DNA of 64,000 nucleotides from assembly GCA_944474755.1 (NCBI GenBank), contig OX104111.1, positions 98,126,805 through 98,190,804 of the forward strand, in the 5' to 3' direction. Shown piece after piece: positions 12,701 to 27,700 of this stretch. Positions within the stretch are counted from its first letter, which is position 1. Each line of letters starts with the position of its first letter. Both the position numbers and the translations under genes were made by a program. The DNA comes from Limnoperna fortunei (lineage: Eukaryota; Mollusca; Bivalvia; Mytilida; Modiolidae). Under the pieces are notes generated by a model. That model worked only from the letters and a program-made list of their open reading frames with translations. It did no database searches and was not told the DNA's origin.

Positions 12701-15700
12701 GTAACCTTACAGTACGTTGCAGAAGATCGATGTTTTGATTGCAATCTTTGAGGGATTGAAATAAAACGTGTTATCTTTTTTCTTTTCTGTGTTTATGTTG
12801 ATAAATGAAAGTTGACAAATCGGTTTGGTTTCGAAACATGTGAGTATTCGTTTTAACAATGATCAAAATAGATGATATGACAATGCACTATTTTTAATTT
12901 TATTTATTGCAATCGTAAGAAATAAATAAAACTATAAGCATTAATGATATTTTAGAAGAGAATAAATTACATATTACAGTAAAAACTTTTTTAAAAAGCG
13001 CGCCCAAGTCGGACTCTTGACGTGTTTTGTAAAACCTTGTACGTGCCAATTGTACATGCATATAAGAATTTTCCTCTATTTTCTGGTCCAAGAAAGGGGT
13101 GCGGACAATAGGTAAATGCGGACTATATGCACCGTTTTCCGATTTTATTCACAATTTTTTGCCATCATGCTGTTTTCACTGTTGTTGTATATGAATTAAA
13201 CATGTATAAATATTTATACAAATACTAAAACAAATATTTGTATATCATTAATTTACTAGCTAATAATAATGAAGGTACTAGAACTGGGTTTTTTTTTGGA
13301 TATTAAATGTGAAGATTTAAATAAATAAAAATGAAAATTTACCAAAATTTTTTCAAAAATGCAAGACTTTGCCACAATTTCTATATCTGTTTGTGAAGTT
13401 TTCAATTTTGAAAATTTCAAGGCATACATAAGAACATAAATACAAACTTAATATTACAAACTGAACTTTAAACATACCTTTTTCACAACATCTTTTGATT
13501 TCATTATAGTAAGGTCTTCAATCGTTGGTGAATCAAGCCTTTTGTTGAGATGCAAAACTAGTTTGAAGAAAAATGCTAACACCTCTGAAATGTCAGGGAA
13601 TGATTCCATCTGTATATTAAAACATTTACAATTAGTCATGTACTACCCTAGATATAAATTTAAATTTGATTGCAATACACGTGCAGTGAAGAAAAACGTG
13701 TTGCTATACATAAGTTTTAACTAATTTAATGAAATTTCAGTATTTCATTGAAAATTAAAAGTGACATCATAACATTAGAAAGCTTTGCAAAAATCTGAAA
13801 TACCATAATGTATCATAATTTATGTTGGAGTAATTCCCTATTTTCGCAATACAAGAGTTACTTCGCATTTCTAAGAGTTGTCTTTCATAACAGCAGGTAT
13901 CTTAGTATTGAACAGATAAGGTCATTATCTATTTGGGATGGCCTGTGCAAAAGTAACCTAACGGGCAAGACATCAAAATTCTTTATTAAAAAAATCTTTC
14001 TTTCACTTAAAATTTCATACATTGGGCATTACACACATATATATATATATAATGCTAAATTACATAAAAATGGAGACAAAAGTATATGTGACCACAAATT
14101 TTTTTCTGGAATTTTACTTTAAAGTTTAAGAATGGTTTTTCTACTTTCATTTCAATGTTGTGGTCACATTGTACCACATTACACACTTTAGGAAGTGCTT
14201 CCACTGTAAAGACATTGACTGGACAAAAATATATTCTTGTTCTACAGTAATGCCATGCCTTTCAAAATATCCAACTCTTGAGCAATAGCAGTTATAAGCA
14301 AAAGCAGAAATAAAAGAGAAAATTGGGACTATATTTTCATCCTGCCATGTTTTGACATGCACCGGAAATTCATTCATTGAATAGGATAATGACCCCAGAT
14401 AGGGAACAATCACGTTTTTATTATTTTTAAATAATGTCTGCTGACTGACTCTTCCAGTACAACTAAAACTAGAGGCTCCCAGGAGCCTGTAATCTCTCAC
14501 CTGGAATCCAAATGACTTAAACTATATTAAAATTTTTGAAATTAACAGTTTCAGTCTAGTTGTTATAGCTTTTAAGTTACTGTGCAAAAACTAAACATTT
14601 CTTCAAAAAATTTGTTAAATACAATAACTCCTATAAGGTGCCATCGACAATTTCTGAAAATTAAATGGTTTTTAGGCATTGTCTTTTAGGGTACTTTAGA
14701 AATTTACAGTTTTACTCTACTAATAGGTGCGTTATAGACTAATTTATAATTAAAAAACAGTTCATTGGTCCAAATTTATAATGAAAGGGCAATAACTCCT
14801 ATAAAGAGTCATCTTGCAATTTTGGACTAAGCAATCATTTGTAGGGCTTCTATTGCTGATCATTTGTGCAATTTACAGTTTTAATCTAGCTACTATAGTT
14901 TTCAAGTTACAGGACAAAAATGGAAAATTTCATAACAAAATTGTCATTTAAGGGCAATAACCCCTATAAGGAGTCATCTGCCAATTTCAGACCAATTAAA
15001 TGAATTGTAGGGCTTTTTTTGCTGGTCATTTTTGCAATTTATTATTTCACTCTAGCTGTTATGGTTTTTAAGTCACAGGACAAAAACGGAAAATTTCATA
15101 AAAAATTGCAATTTTAGGGCAATAACTCCTATAAGGAGTCATCTGACAATTTCAGACTTAAATAGTAATTTGTAGGGCTTGTATTGCTGATCATTTTTGC
15201 TATAAACAGTTTCACTCTAGCTGTTACAGTTTTTAAGTTACAGGACAAAAACGGACAATTTCATAAAAAATTGTCATTTATGGGCAATAACTTATTTAAG
15301 GAGTTGTCTGACAATTTCAGACCAATCAAAAGAATTGTAGGGTCTTTATTGCTGATCATTTGTGCAATTTACAGTTTCAATCTAGCTGCTATAGTTTTCC
15401 AGTTACAGGACAAAAACGGAAAATTTCATAAAAAATTACCATTTAAGGGCAATAACTCATATAAGGAGTCATCTGACAATTTCAGACCAATCAAGTGAAT
15501 TGTAGGGCTTTTATTGCTGATCATTTTTGCATTTACAGTTTCACTCTACCTCGTATAGTTTTCAGGTTATATTGTAAATACCAAAAATTTTGACAAAAAT
15601 CGTCAAAAAAGGGCAATAACTCCTACAAGACGCCAATACACAACTTCGCACTATAGCAACTATTGTAGACCTTAATGTGCTGATCAATTTGAAGTAACGG

Positions 15701-18700
15701 TTTTCTCTATAGCTATTATAGTTTTTTAGATAATGATCAAAAACCTGTGTTGACCCCCATGTTCTATTATTAGTAACAGCGGCCATATTTGTCTGTTGAT
15801 CAACACCCTGGGTACAAACTTGAAACTTTGACCCCTAAGGATGATTGTGGCCAAGTTTGAAAAAAATTGGCCCAGTGGTTTCAGAGGAGAAGATTTTTGA
15901 ACAAGTTTACGACGGATGACAGACGACGGACGATGGACGCCAAGTGACAGCAAAAGCTCACATGGACCTTCGGTCCTGGTGAGCTAAAAAACTGCAGAAT
16001 TAGTTTGCACATCATAATAAATTTTATCCGATACTTTGCTGTATGTGAATAAAAAGATATTGTAGAAAAACTACTTTTTACCCACAGTAGTTACTATAAA
16101 GTACCTGCTCTAAAGAACAGATAACTCTGCAAATGGGAGATAAATCTTGTTTAACGCACGTAGGCAATACTACAAACAGTAACTTTTTTTTACAAAATGA
16201 AAGATTTTGAATAAAGTGCTTATTGTTTATTATTGGTATTAATAAAATTATACAAGAATGTGTGTTGGTTGTTTATTTGTGGTTTTTATATCAAGTATTT
16301 AATTGAAAAATGTTGATGTACAATATCTTTACGTGACTTGTGCACTAATTTGCATAAGACAGTAAACAAAATTAGGAAGATGCCATTTTGATTAGTCTTG
16401 GCCTCGTGACCTAAAAATGTTGCATGAACTGTCTTTTGTTTGATTCTTCCATATTATAGATAATCATTTTAAAAATTTTGATCAAGGGAAATACTGCATC
16501 AATGAACCAAATATAGATTGAAAATAGGCATGAGATAATTTACATACTGGGCTATTTTTAGATTAAATTGTCCGGACTGTTCACATTTATTACATGTTTA
16601 TCATTTTGAAAATTTGTTTGCTGAGAATTAAACATTCAATCAGGCAGTTAAAATTTGCAATTAATAGTTTAGTTAGTTTTGTGGAGTGTATTTCAAGATT
16701 AGTACACAAATTAAACATTTCTACAGCACATGCCACAATGATATTCTGAAGGAGGTTTCTCTGTGACATGACCCATAATAGGTCACCAATTACACATCCT
16801 ATTTAGGATATTGTGAAAGAAACAGTTTTATTAAGACCAGTATAAATAACTTTACTGATAAACAGCAGACAAATAAATCTTAATTAAAATGTACAACGCG
16901 AATGCAATTGCCCAGTTTTGGCAATATTTACCTACAAAGTAAAGAATAACAAATGATTATACACATAATATCTAAGTATCTTTAGTGAAATTTGGTAAAT
17001 ATCAAAAATAGTTACGAAGATATCATCCTAGACACAACAAGATGAAAACAAGTTGGTAATATAATAATTATACATGTACACATAATTACAATCTAATCAT
17101 AACCAATTCCATTTGAGAGACCACTCCTTTTGTAAGTCCACTTTACTGTTGCAATTAGAGTGGTCTTTCAAGAAGGGGACTACTGTACATAATAACATCC
17201 TACCTCTGTACCAGATTCTCCTTCACTGATAGTTGATGTCAAAGAAGAGATGCTTTCTGATCTACAATTTAAAAAATACAGCATTAAATGGGACATTAAA
17301 TGATACCAAGCAATATTGCATTGTTTTTAATATTCAATAACACATTTTACTCAATTTGCAAATCAGCCTATAGTAGCATCTGAGCATGATAACAGTCCAT
17401 CTCAAAAGACAATTTTTACATTGACCTTGGACCTATAAAATTAATTTCAAATTGGCACAACTCAAAAACTACAAATGGGATTGTGCTGAAAATTGTACTT
17501 GATGTTCATTTTATAGTACGTAACAGCTGTGCAAAGTTTTAACAAAATCTGTTGACATCTTTTCAAGTTATCATCTGGAATCCTCCAACTGTTGACCAAA
17601 AAAAAATTTGAATTGGCAGAAGTCGAAAACTACAAATTGGATTGTTCTGAAAATTGAACTTGATCATCATTTTATAGTACTTAACAGCTGTTCAAAGTTT
17701 AAGCAAAATCTGTTGATGCGTTTTCAAGTTATCATCTGGAATCCACCGAGACACTCACATCCAAATGGAGGGTGGCAGGGTATAAAAAACCTTGAATAAA
17801 TAGTGTTTTCATCCATGGAATGTCTGATAAGTTACAAAACCAAGAAATTGATATGATTAACAATAAGTATTCAGAACATTCCAGTAAAGCTGAAATGGTA
17901 ACCAAGTAAAGCATTAAATATGTATCCTAATAGCAAAGCTTTGACAAAATGTCTAATTCTGTGTACTAGTTTTATTTTGTTACAGCTTTATTTCTTAAGT
18001 TTATACCTTTTCCTTGAGTACATTTGTTTTCCGATGTAAGACCCTAATAACGGTTGTGATGGGTCGAAGATTTCACACAAATTCTCTAATACTGTGGTTT
18101 CTATCTCCTCTAGACAGGATGTTAACTTTGTGTAGTTGTATAATGCTAGCATTGGCTTCTTACAGAACAACTTGACCAAGCAATTTGGTGTTAATCCATC
18201 CAATAGTACACCTTTAAAAAGATATCATGGCTTGAACTAAGTTAATCATGGAAATTTAAATACCACTAAATTTACATTTACATGTGATAAATGGGTAAAT
18301 TTCTGTTTAAAAATGCCTTTCGTATTTTAATTAAATTATATACATCGGTATACTTTGTAATGAATGGCACAATGTGTTGGTTTGTTTGAATGGGATTTAA
18401 TTTAATCAAATTTTAGCAATTTTTCAGCTATATTATGGCATCAATTTTTTTTGGGGGGGAGAAAGCTGCAGTGTGCAGTGAAAACCACCAACTTTGGACA
18501 GGAAAACCGGCCATTCAGAGATTAAATAAAAAGTGGAACGAGTGAAATATATCTCATTGCACCTTTCTGAATGTATACATTAGTTGCCTTCCTCTTTGAA
18601 GACTTTAAGAGTATTACATGGTTGTCAGTGATTCTTATCAAATTTGTTTAAACCTACCATTGCTGGCCTTAATAAGATGATGTGCAAATCCTTTATTGAT

Positions 18701-21700
18701 AAGTGTTTCTACATGACAGGAATCTAACACAATGTGGCCTTTAAGTACCATGACCTCAAGAGCTTCTAAAACTAAACCACGAGCCTGTCAAAATAGAAAT
18801 AGTGTTAGCATCCAAGATCTCAAAACTAAACCATGGGCCTGTCAAAATAGAAATAGTGTTAGCATCCAAGATCTCAAAACTAAACCACGAGCCTGTCAAA
18901 ATAGAAATAGTGTAAGCATCCAAGATCTCAAAACTAAACCATGGGCCTGTCAAAATAGAAATAGTGTTAGCATCCAAGATCTCAAAACTAAACCACGGGC
19001 CTGTCAAAATAGAAATAGTGTTAGCATCCAAGATCTCAAAACTAAACCATGGGCCTGTCAAAATAGAAATAGTGTTAGCATCCAAGATCTCAAAACTAAA
19101 CCACGGGCCTGTCAAAATAGAAATAGTGTTAGCATACAAGATCTCAAAACTAAACCATGGGCCTGTCAAAATAGAAATAGTGTTAGCATCCAAGATCTCA
19201 AAACTAAACCACGAGCCTGTCAAAATAGAAATAGTGTTAGCATACAAGATCTCAAAACTAAACCATGGGCCTGTCAAAACATAAATAGTGTTAGCATCCA
19301 AGATCTCAAAACTAAACCATGGGCCTGTCAAAATATAAATCGTGTTAGCATACAAGATCTCAAAATTTAACCATGGGCCTGTCAAAATATAAATCATGTT
19401 AGCACACAAGATCTCAAAATTTAACCATGAGCCTGTCAAAATATAAATCGTGTTAGCATCCAAGATCTCAAAACTTAACCATGGACCTGTCAAAATATAA
19501 ATTGTTTTAGCATCCAAGATTTCAAAACTTAACCATGGACATGTCAAAATATAAACTGTGTTAGCATCCAAGATTTCAAAACTTAACCATGGACATGTAA
19601 AAATGTAAATCTTAGCAAGATCGCAATAATTACAGTAATGAACTGTCAATGTTATACAATTGGTTACCTTGATTCCATGAGAAATAATAGCAACAAAAAG
19701 CATTATATGTAACATCTACTGAAGGTTAGTCAACTAGGATCTTGAAATTATTGGAAATAAACTCTTCAGTTAACAACTAATGTCCTTCAGTTTGAACTCA
19801 TTGTTTAAATAAATTAAATATTTTTCATTCATATTTAAAAATAGGTTCATGTACATGTATCCCAAACAAAATTTTTAATTTCCTTTAAAGTAATGTATTA
19901 TGTGTAAAAATAAACAAATAAAATACCGGTAATTAATGCCAACTACTGGAAATGAAACCTGTCTGAACAGAACCGTTAGGAAATGTGTTTGCTTGGAATA
20001 AACAGGTGTTTGGTCTTGACAGGATCAATTGACACAGATTTGAAGGTGTTTTGTCTTGACAGGATCAATTTACACAGATTTGAAATAATGTGAAAAGGAA
20101 TTTTACTTATTAGATTACACAGAATTCCAGTGTATTGTGTAATGTCGTATGTCTGTTATGTCAAATGCTGCAGATGATGATTGGGGATCATTTCATTAAC
20201 TGTCATGAAAACTCATATACCATGCATTATCTTAACATAGAGTTATTAAAAAATCTAATATTACCATAGCTACATCTAGTAATGCTGTAAACAGTCTGTG
20301 TTCGGCTAAAAGTTCTAATGCTAACTGTTCTTCATAATAGAAGTCAGAAACTAAAAAATCTCTGGAAAAAAAATAGTTATATCAAGTGCAAATAAATGTT
20401 TATATTTATTTATATTTATATTTAATGTATATAACTGGTAACAAGTATGGACACAGAAAAATGACTTGCATGCATTCTGCTTCAGTAACGAAATAAATTA
20501 CATCATGTAAATAAAATTAAATTGTCATCATTTAAAATGTACAATGCATATGGTTACAAAAAAACTGACCTAATCTAAAAACTTCAATGTAGTCTCTGGA
20601 CGTTGAAATTGAGGTCATGGTCAGGTAACTCCTACCACACAGTCATGTACTAGTTATCAGTAACCTATATATCAAATTTGTTATTCTACCATGGATGGTT
20701 ACAGAGGAACTGTCCTCATCCAAAACCTTTAACATAGCCATGCAATTGAGGTCAAGGTCTGGTGGCAGGTGACTCAAAAATGTAGACTGGCAAACTTTCA
20801 TCATAAGCTACCACTTGACCAAATTTGATGGACCTAAGAATTTAGCTTACAAAGATATGAAGCAAAATGTCAAGTATTAATGTCCGTGCCAGGTCCCAGA
20901 TATATGTCTCACCTTCAGAAACCATCACCTCAGGTGAGACAAAAGCTGTTATTTAGTATTATATATTATGGTCATTTTCTAAAACATTTGTCAGTTATGC
21001 ATAAAAAGAAGATTAACAGCAAGTTTATTTATGTTCTAAATGCCAATTAATAATTATTTTTTAGTATCTGTTTAGAATTTGATTCATGCATCAATTTCTA
21101 GTCCAATAAAGGAATTAGTGCAGTCATTTTATATCGCAGTACAGGCATTAGTGCAGTTATTTTATATACCAATACAGACTATAGTACAGTCATTTTTTAT
21201 CCAATACAGGCATTAGTACAATCATTTTATATCCCAATACAGGCATTAGAACAGCTATTTTATATCCCAATTCAGGCATTAGTGCAGCCATTTAATATCC
21301 CAATACAGGCATAAGTGTGGTCATTTAATATCGCAATCCAGGCATTAGTGCAGCCATTTTACAGCCCAATACAGGCATTAGTGCAGCCATTATATAGCCC
21401 AATTAAGATATTAGTGCAGCCATTTTATAGCCCAATTCAAGCATCAGTGCAGCAATTTTATAGCCCAATTCAGGCCTCAGTGCAGCAATTTTATAGCCCA
21501 ATCAAGGCATAAGTACAATCATTTTATATCCCAATACAAGCATTAGTACAGTTATTTTATATCCCAATACAGGCATTAGTGTGGCAATTTTATATCCCAA
21601 TACAGACATTAGTGCAGCAATTTTATATCCCAATCCAGGCATAAGTGTGGCAATTTTATATCCCAATACAGACATTAGTGCAGCCATTTTATATCCCAAT

Positions 21701-24700
21701 CCAGGCATTAGTGCAGCCATTTAATATCCCAATCCAGGCATAAGTGCAGCCATTTTATAGCCCAATACAGGCATTAGTGCAGCCATTATATAGCCCAATA
21801 AAGATATTAGTGCAGCCATTTTATAGCCCAATTCAAGCATAAGTGCAGCAATTTTATAGCCCAATTCAGGCCTCAGTGCAGCAATTTTATAGCCCAATCC
21901 AGGCTTTAGTGCAGTCATTTTACAGCCCAATTCAAGCATCTGTGCAGCCATTTTATAGCCCAATCCAGGCATTAGTGCAGCCATTATATACCCAATAAAG
22001 ATATGAGTGCAGCTATTTTATAGCCCAATTCAAGCATCAGTGCAGCAATTTTATAGCCCAATTCAGGCCTCAGTGCAGCAATTTTATAGCCTAATCCAGG
22101 CATTAGTGCTGCCATATTTTAGCCCAATTCAAGCATCAGTGCAGCAACTTTATAGCCGAATTCAGGTTTCAGTGGAGTAATTTTATAGCCCAATTCAGGC
22201 TTTAGTGCAGCCATTTTTTAGCCCAATTCAAGCATCAGTGCAGCAATTTTATAGCCCAATCCAGGCATTAGTGCAGCCATTTTGTGCCCAATTCAGGCCT
22301 CATGCAGCAATTATATAGCCCAATTCAGGCATTAGTGCAGCCATTATATAGCCCAATAAAGATATTAGTGCAGCTATTTTATAGCCCAATTCAAGCATCA
22401 GTGCAGCAATTTTATAGCCCAATTCAGGCCTCAGTGCAGCAATTTTATAGCCCAATCTAGGCATTAGTGCAGCCATTATATAGCCCAATAGAGGCAGTAG
22501 TGCAGCCATTTTATAGCCCAATTCAAGCATCAGTGCAGCAATTTTATAGCCCAATTCAGGCCTTAGTGCAGCAATTTTATAGCCCAATCCAGGCATTAGT
22601 GCAGCCATTTTGTGCCCAATTCAGGCCTCATGCAGCAATTATATAGCCCAATTCAGGCATTAGTGCAGCCATTATATAGCCCAATAAAGATATTAGTGCA
22701 GCTATTTTATAGCCCAATTCAAGCATCAGTGCAGCAATTTTATAGCCCAATTCAGGCCTCAGTGCAGCAATTTTATAGCCCAATCTAGGCATTAGTGCAG
22801 CCATTATATAGCCCAATAGAGGCAGTAGTGCAGCCATTTTATAGCCCAATTCAAGCATCAGTGCAGCAATTTTATAGCCCAATTCAGGCCTCAGTGCAGC
22901 AATTTTATAGCCCAATTCAGGCCTTAGTGCAGCAATATTATAGCCAAATCCAGGCATTAGTGCAGTCATTATATAGCCCAATAAAGATATTAGTGTAGCC
23001 ATTTTATAGGTAATTCAAGCATCAGTGCAGCAATTTTATAGCCCAATTCAGGCCTCAGTGCAGCAATTTTATAGCCCAATCCAGGCATTAGTGCAGACAT
23101 TTTATATCCCTATTCAGGCCTCATCAGGCAATTTTATAGCCCAATTCAGTCATTTTTGCAGCAATTATATAGCCCAATTCAGGCATCAGTGCAGCCATTT
23201 TTTAGCCCAATTCAGGCCTCATGCAGCAATTATATAGCCCAATTCAGGCCTCATGCAGCAATTATATAGCCCAATTCAGGCATCAGTGCAACCATTTTTT
23301 AGCCCAATTCAGGCCTTGTGCAGCAATTATATAGCCCAATTCAGGCATCAGTGCAGTAATTTTATAGCCCAATTCAGACATTAATGCAGCCAATCCAGTC
23401 TGTAGATAGTCAATATTAATACAAGTCACTATACAAATATCATAAATCAACAATTGTAGTAAACAAAAAGGTGGTATTATATTTCGCTCTGAGATTTACT
23501 CTGATGTACATTTCTGTCATACATTGCAATATAAATACATAGGGAAGATATGATCACTGTGTATTGTCATGTACATGTAGATGTATGAGATATATAGACT
23601 TACATAAGAGTACTTTGATTTTTGTCTGTGTTTCCTTCTATCAGCTGGTACACCATACAATGTAAATATAAGTTAGATAAGTGTTTTCTCTCTGATGTAT
23701 TCAAGTCTCCACTGGAGAAAGCAGGTATAATGTGTGATATGGCTTCCTGAACAAAGCCATACTTAGCCAGGTAGGTTACTAACTTATACTGTGAGGCCTA
23801 AAAAGGGAACGAATGATCTTTTAAAATAAAATTCCTAAAAATATCTTAAATTCTGTGAAGCCTCCCTTGAGGGGATTGCTGTATGAAAAATGCTCCTATA
23901 ACAGGTGACTATTAGAAAATATCATTTAATAAATTGTTCTATGACACAGTATTCACTGTGTTAGCTGTAGACCAAAATTCTTATTAGCCAATTTGGCTAA
24001 TCACAGCTTTTTTGGCCTAGCCAAATGTCAATGTAATTAGCCAGAAACTTCTTCCGACTTCTCCCTGGCAGCCAAACAGGGAAAAGTGAGGCCCTGATAG
24101 GGAGACTTCAGGGAGACATTAGGGAGAAGTCAGGTGGACCGTACAAATAATTAATTTTCGCAGTAGTTACATTCATTTTTTCATTATTTACATCATTTTT
24201 TTAATAATTGTGGATTGCCAGGATTTTTTCTGTTGTGTTTTTAAACCATAACACACTTAGATTCAGTTTTTTCTTTCTTGTTCATTATTATTCATGGTAT
24301 CCAATATCAAATAGCACATAACCTTTATCATTATAAAATCAATGAAAAACAGCACCAGATATAGCGATTATTTTTCTATCTTTTTCAGTACTTGTAGCCA
24401 TACAAGGTATTCACAAATAAAAATAGATCAACTAAAAATATTTGTATAGGTGTAGACATAAACATTATTCATGAAGTTCTTGTATACATCATAATATTTA
24501 TAACAGTTTGTTATGAACATGTCATGTTTATCTGAGCAAAATTTTCAAAGAAGATAGATAAAATAACATACATAACATTAAACCCAGAAATAATTCTTCT
24601 GTTCAGCACACTTCCACTTGGACAAAGTTGTGCTGATCAAAATTGCTTCATGGGACACCCATCTACAGAACTTATCATGATGTCAAGAACAAGGCCCTGG

Positions 24701-27700
24701 AAATTTTGCTGAACCATTTCGGTCATTTTGCCGGTCGTCTCAAAAGTACATGTAATACATGTGTATTTCTAAGTGAAAAGCTTGCTTAGCCTAAGCCTAA
24801 GCATAACGTAAGCATACTTGGTTTATACAAGGTTTTTATGTGCTTCCTTGATCAGATGTATATGTACCCTGATACATGTATGCATCTGTTGAATTGCTCA
24901 AGTTTTTCTGTTCTTTATGAAGGAGGTTAATCATTTATTTACGTTTTCGTCTCAGGTTGTGTATTGAACTATTGACCTCATTTGCATATCTGTTGTATAG
25001 TGTTCACCATTTAATTACTTTTTATTGTTTTGTTTTGTTGTACAAATGTATGTAAAAAAGTTGTAATAAAAAAAATAAAACAATGACAGATATTGTGGTT
25101 TTTTTTCCAAAAACAACTTGACTGATCAAGTGATGCAACTCCAATACACGTCTATGAAATGAAGTGGTCATTGGGGGTCAATAAGGGGTAAATAAATAAA
25201 AAAAAAACAAAGGTGTTATTTTTTAAAATGAAATACGTGAAGAATATTTATATTTGATATTTGATAATTTATTAGTTTAATTATGTACAGTAAGAATCAT
25301 TAACAAACAAAATAAAAAAGCAATAACAATGTTTATGGTAAATGCACGAAGTCTTTTTGCAATGATTATGGGATAAAAAGTATTAACGAACATTCATCAA
25401 CTTCTGGAATGCGTTGACTTTCTTGGGCTGGTAGACCTGCCTACTTCTGGCTGTTTGCCACAGTCGGAGAGTGGGAACTGGATCGAAGTCTTTGACAGGG
25501 ACACCAACAAGTCCAATGCGCATCAGCTGGTCTAGAGTGTCAATGTTGAGTGAACACCGGAGTTTCGTCTTGATTAGATTCTGTCGACTGAAACCACGCT
25601 CGCATTCAACACTGGATACTGGCAAAATACGGGCTATCTGGATAAGTTTGATGATGTTGGGAAACTGGTCAAGGTATGCTATTTCCTGCAGAAGATCGGC
25701 TGGGCTAAGGGATCGAAAGTTGTTGAAAATAATAAACTTGAGTGTGTCCCATTCTTGAAGTGCAGCGTCTTTGTCTAGCATGGTGTAGTGGTCTGTCAGG
25801 GTGTTCAGCTCGTCGGTACCATAGGTCGGCATATCGGCAATGGTCTTGGGGAATGATGCTGGTTCAAACACTGTAAAGGCTTTGAATATTGTAGAGTCTG
25901 GAAAACGGTCTGTTATGTTGGTCTTGAGTGCTGTTATGAGTTGGGTCACTTTTGCAGGCAGGAACGAATCGTGTTGCGAACGGCGGAAAGAGATACCATT
26001 AAACGTGTCTTTGTCTGAAGTTGATAATAGAAACTGCTTTAGATTGGTGCCGTAGGATGGGTTTTCAGTCAGGTACATGGAAGTTATGGAAGTCAGGAAA
26101 GCGTCTACGTGAAGCTGCACTGTACTATAGGACAAGTCTCTCTGTTGTAGTGTCTTGCTGAGGATATTGATCTGGGAGAAGATGTCAGTGAGAAAGTGCA
26201 GGAGGAACAGGAACTTGAACGTGGAAACGTGGTGCAGGATGGAACTGGCTACCATGTCGGTGTCACCTTGGTCTGATACCATATGGACAACAGAGGAGAG
26301 GGTGCGTCTCAAGTTTTCTAAGGCATTACCCATGGATAACCAGCGAACCTTGTGAACATCTGTGGGGGTGAGCTGTGGATCATCTAGGATGGTCTGCCAG
26401 GATCGTAGTTCGGCAAGGTTGGACGGCGATCTTTTGAAGTACGTGTAGATGGTGCTGATAATGCTCTCTGTAAACTTTATCTCTGGAATGGTCTTCGCTA
26501 GATCTGTGCAGGCTAAAGCTAGTCGGTGTGCTACGCAGTGAAATTCTATCAGGTTGGGTTGTATTCTTTTAGAAGCTGAGAAACACCAGTGTGTTTCCCG
26601 ATCATCACAGCTGCACCATCGGACCCCATACCAAACATCTTCGTCAGGTCGATGTCGTTTAGTTTGAAGAAGGTCAGGAGCTGGCTGGTAATGGCAACGC
26701 TATCGCAGGCAGTCAAGTTGATCAGCTTGGCAAAGGTTACTACTAATCTGGACTCTTTCAGGTAATTGATGTACAGAATGAGGTGTTTCTGGGTGGACAA
26801 ATCGGTGGATTCGTCGATCATAAAACCGAAGGCTGGACTGGCTTTCAGGTCGTCGATTACACTCTTTTCAATCTGTGAGGAGATGATGCTAATAAACTCG
26901 GAGCAGCCTGTGTGTTCTTGGTAAAAGGATGCTGTAATTGGTGCACCATTTAACTTCGTCAACTCATTTACAGACTGGAACTTCTCGATCGGTAGATTTT
27001 CTTTGGCGATAAAGTACGAGTTGCGCATAATGGTGGTCATGGCCTCATCAGTCTTCTCGTAGACTTTTTCCACCATACTGCGTAATCTGTCGCCTTTGGC
27101 TGATTCATCTGCTTTGATGGACTGTACGTGGTCACTTGAGCCGTCATGGGCGATGAGGCTCGACTTCCTGAAGTTGCTGGAACCTGGGTGGACAAAGTTG
27201 TTCTTCTGTTTGTGTTTCTGGCAGATGGTGCAGAACATGGCATTGGAGGTATTGCTGAAAGTCAACCAAGCAAACAGCTGGAGCCACTTCGAGTTGAAGC
27301 TTCTGGCATTCTTGGATGGTGGGTGGTTCTCGTCTCTTTTTCTCTTAGGCATGTTGGAAACTTATTTTTACTCAACATACTTTTATTCGTGTCTTTTATA
27401 CCAAAAACATGAATGTTGTAAAAACAAAAGAAACAAAAAACGTAACACCCCCGAATTTTCGTTGGTTACCCGTATGGCTTCCCTGTCTACGTAGCGTAAA
27501 AAAGGTAACACCCTCTCATTTCAAGAAAACTTTTCCCTTTTACATAAGATTTGCATTATATATGTCTAATATTGTTATTAAAATTAATTCATATTAAAAT
27601 ACAGTTTCACAAATATATTCACTCACTAAAAATGATTCAAAGTTTTCATTCTCAGAAAAATTACGGTAGAAAATGCTAGGAATGGAGAATTCAAGTCCCT

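Noticed and set aside
18732..19715. Long ORFs of 212 (plus) and 319 (minus) codons
   Set aside because: They are read-throughs of the 54-bp array, whose period is divisible by three; neither has non-repeat coding content, and the plus-strand one opposes the real gene.
21315..23237. Repetitive ORFs on both strands (QFYSPIQA / LGYKIAAL repeats)
   Set aside because: They come from the 31-bp satellite; copies break frame often and no start, stop or splice context supports a gene.
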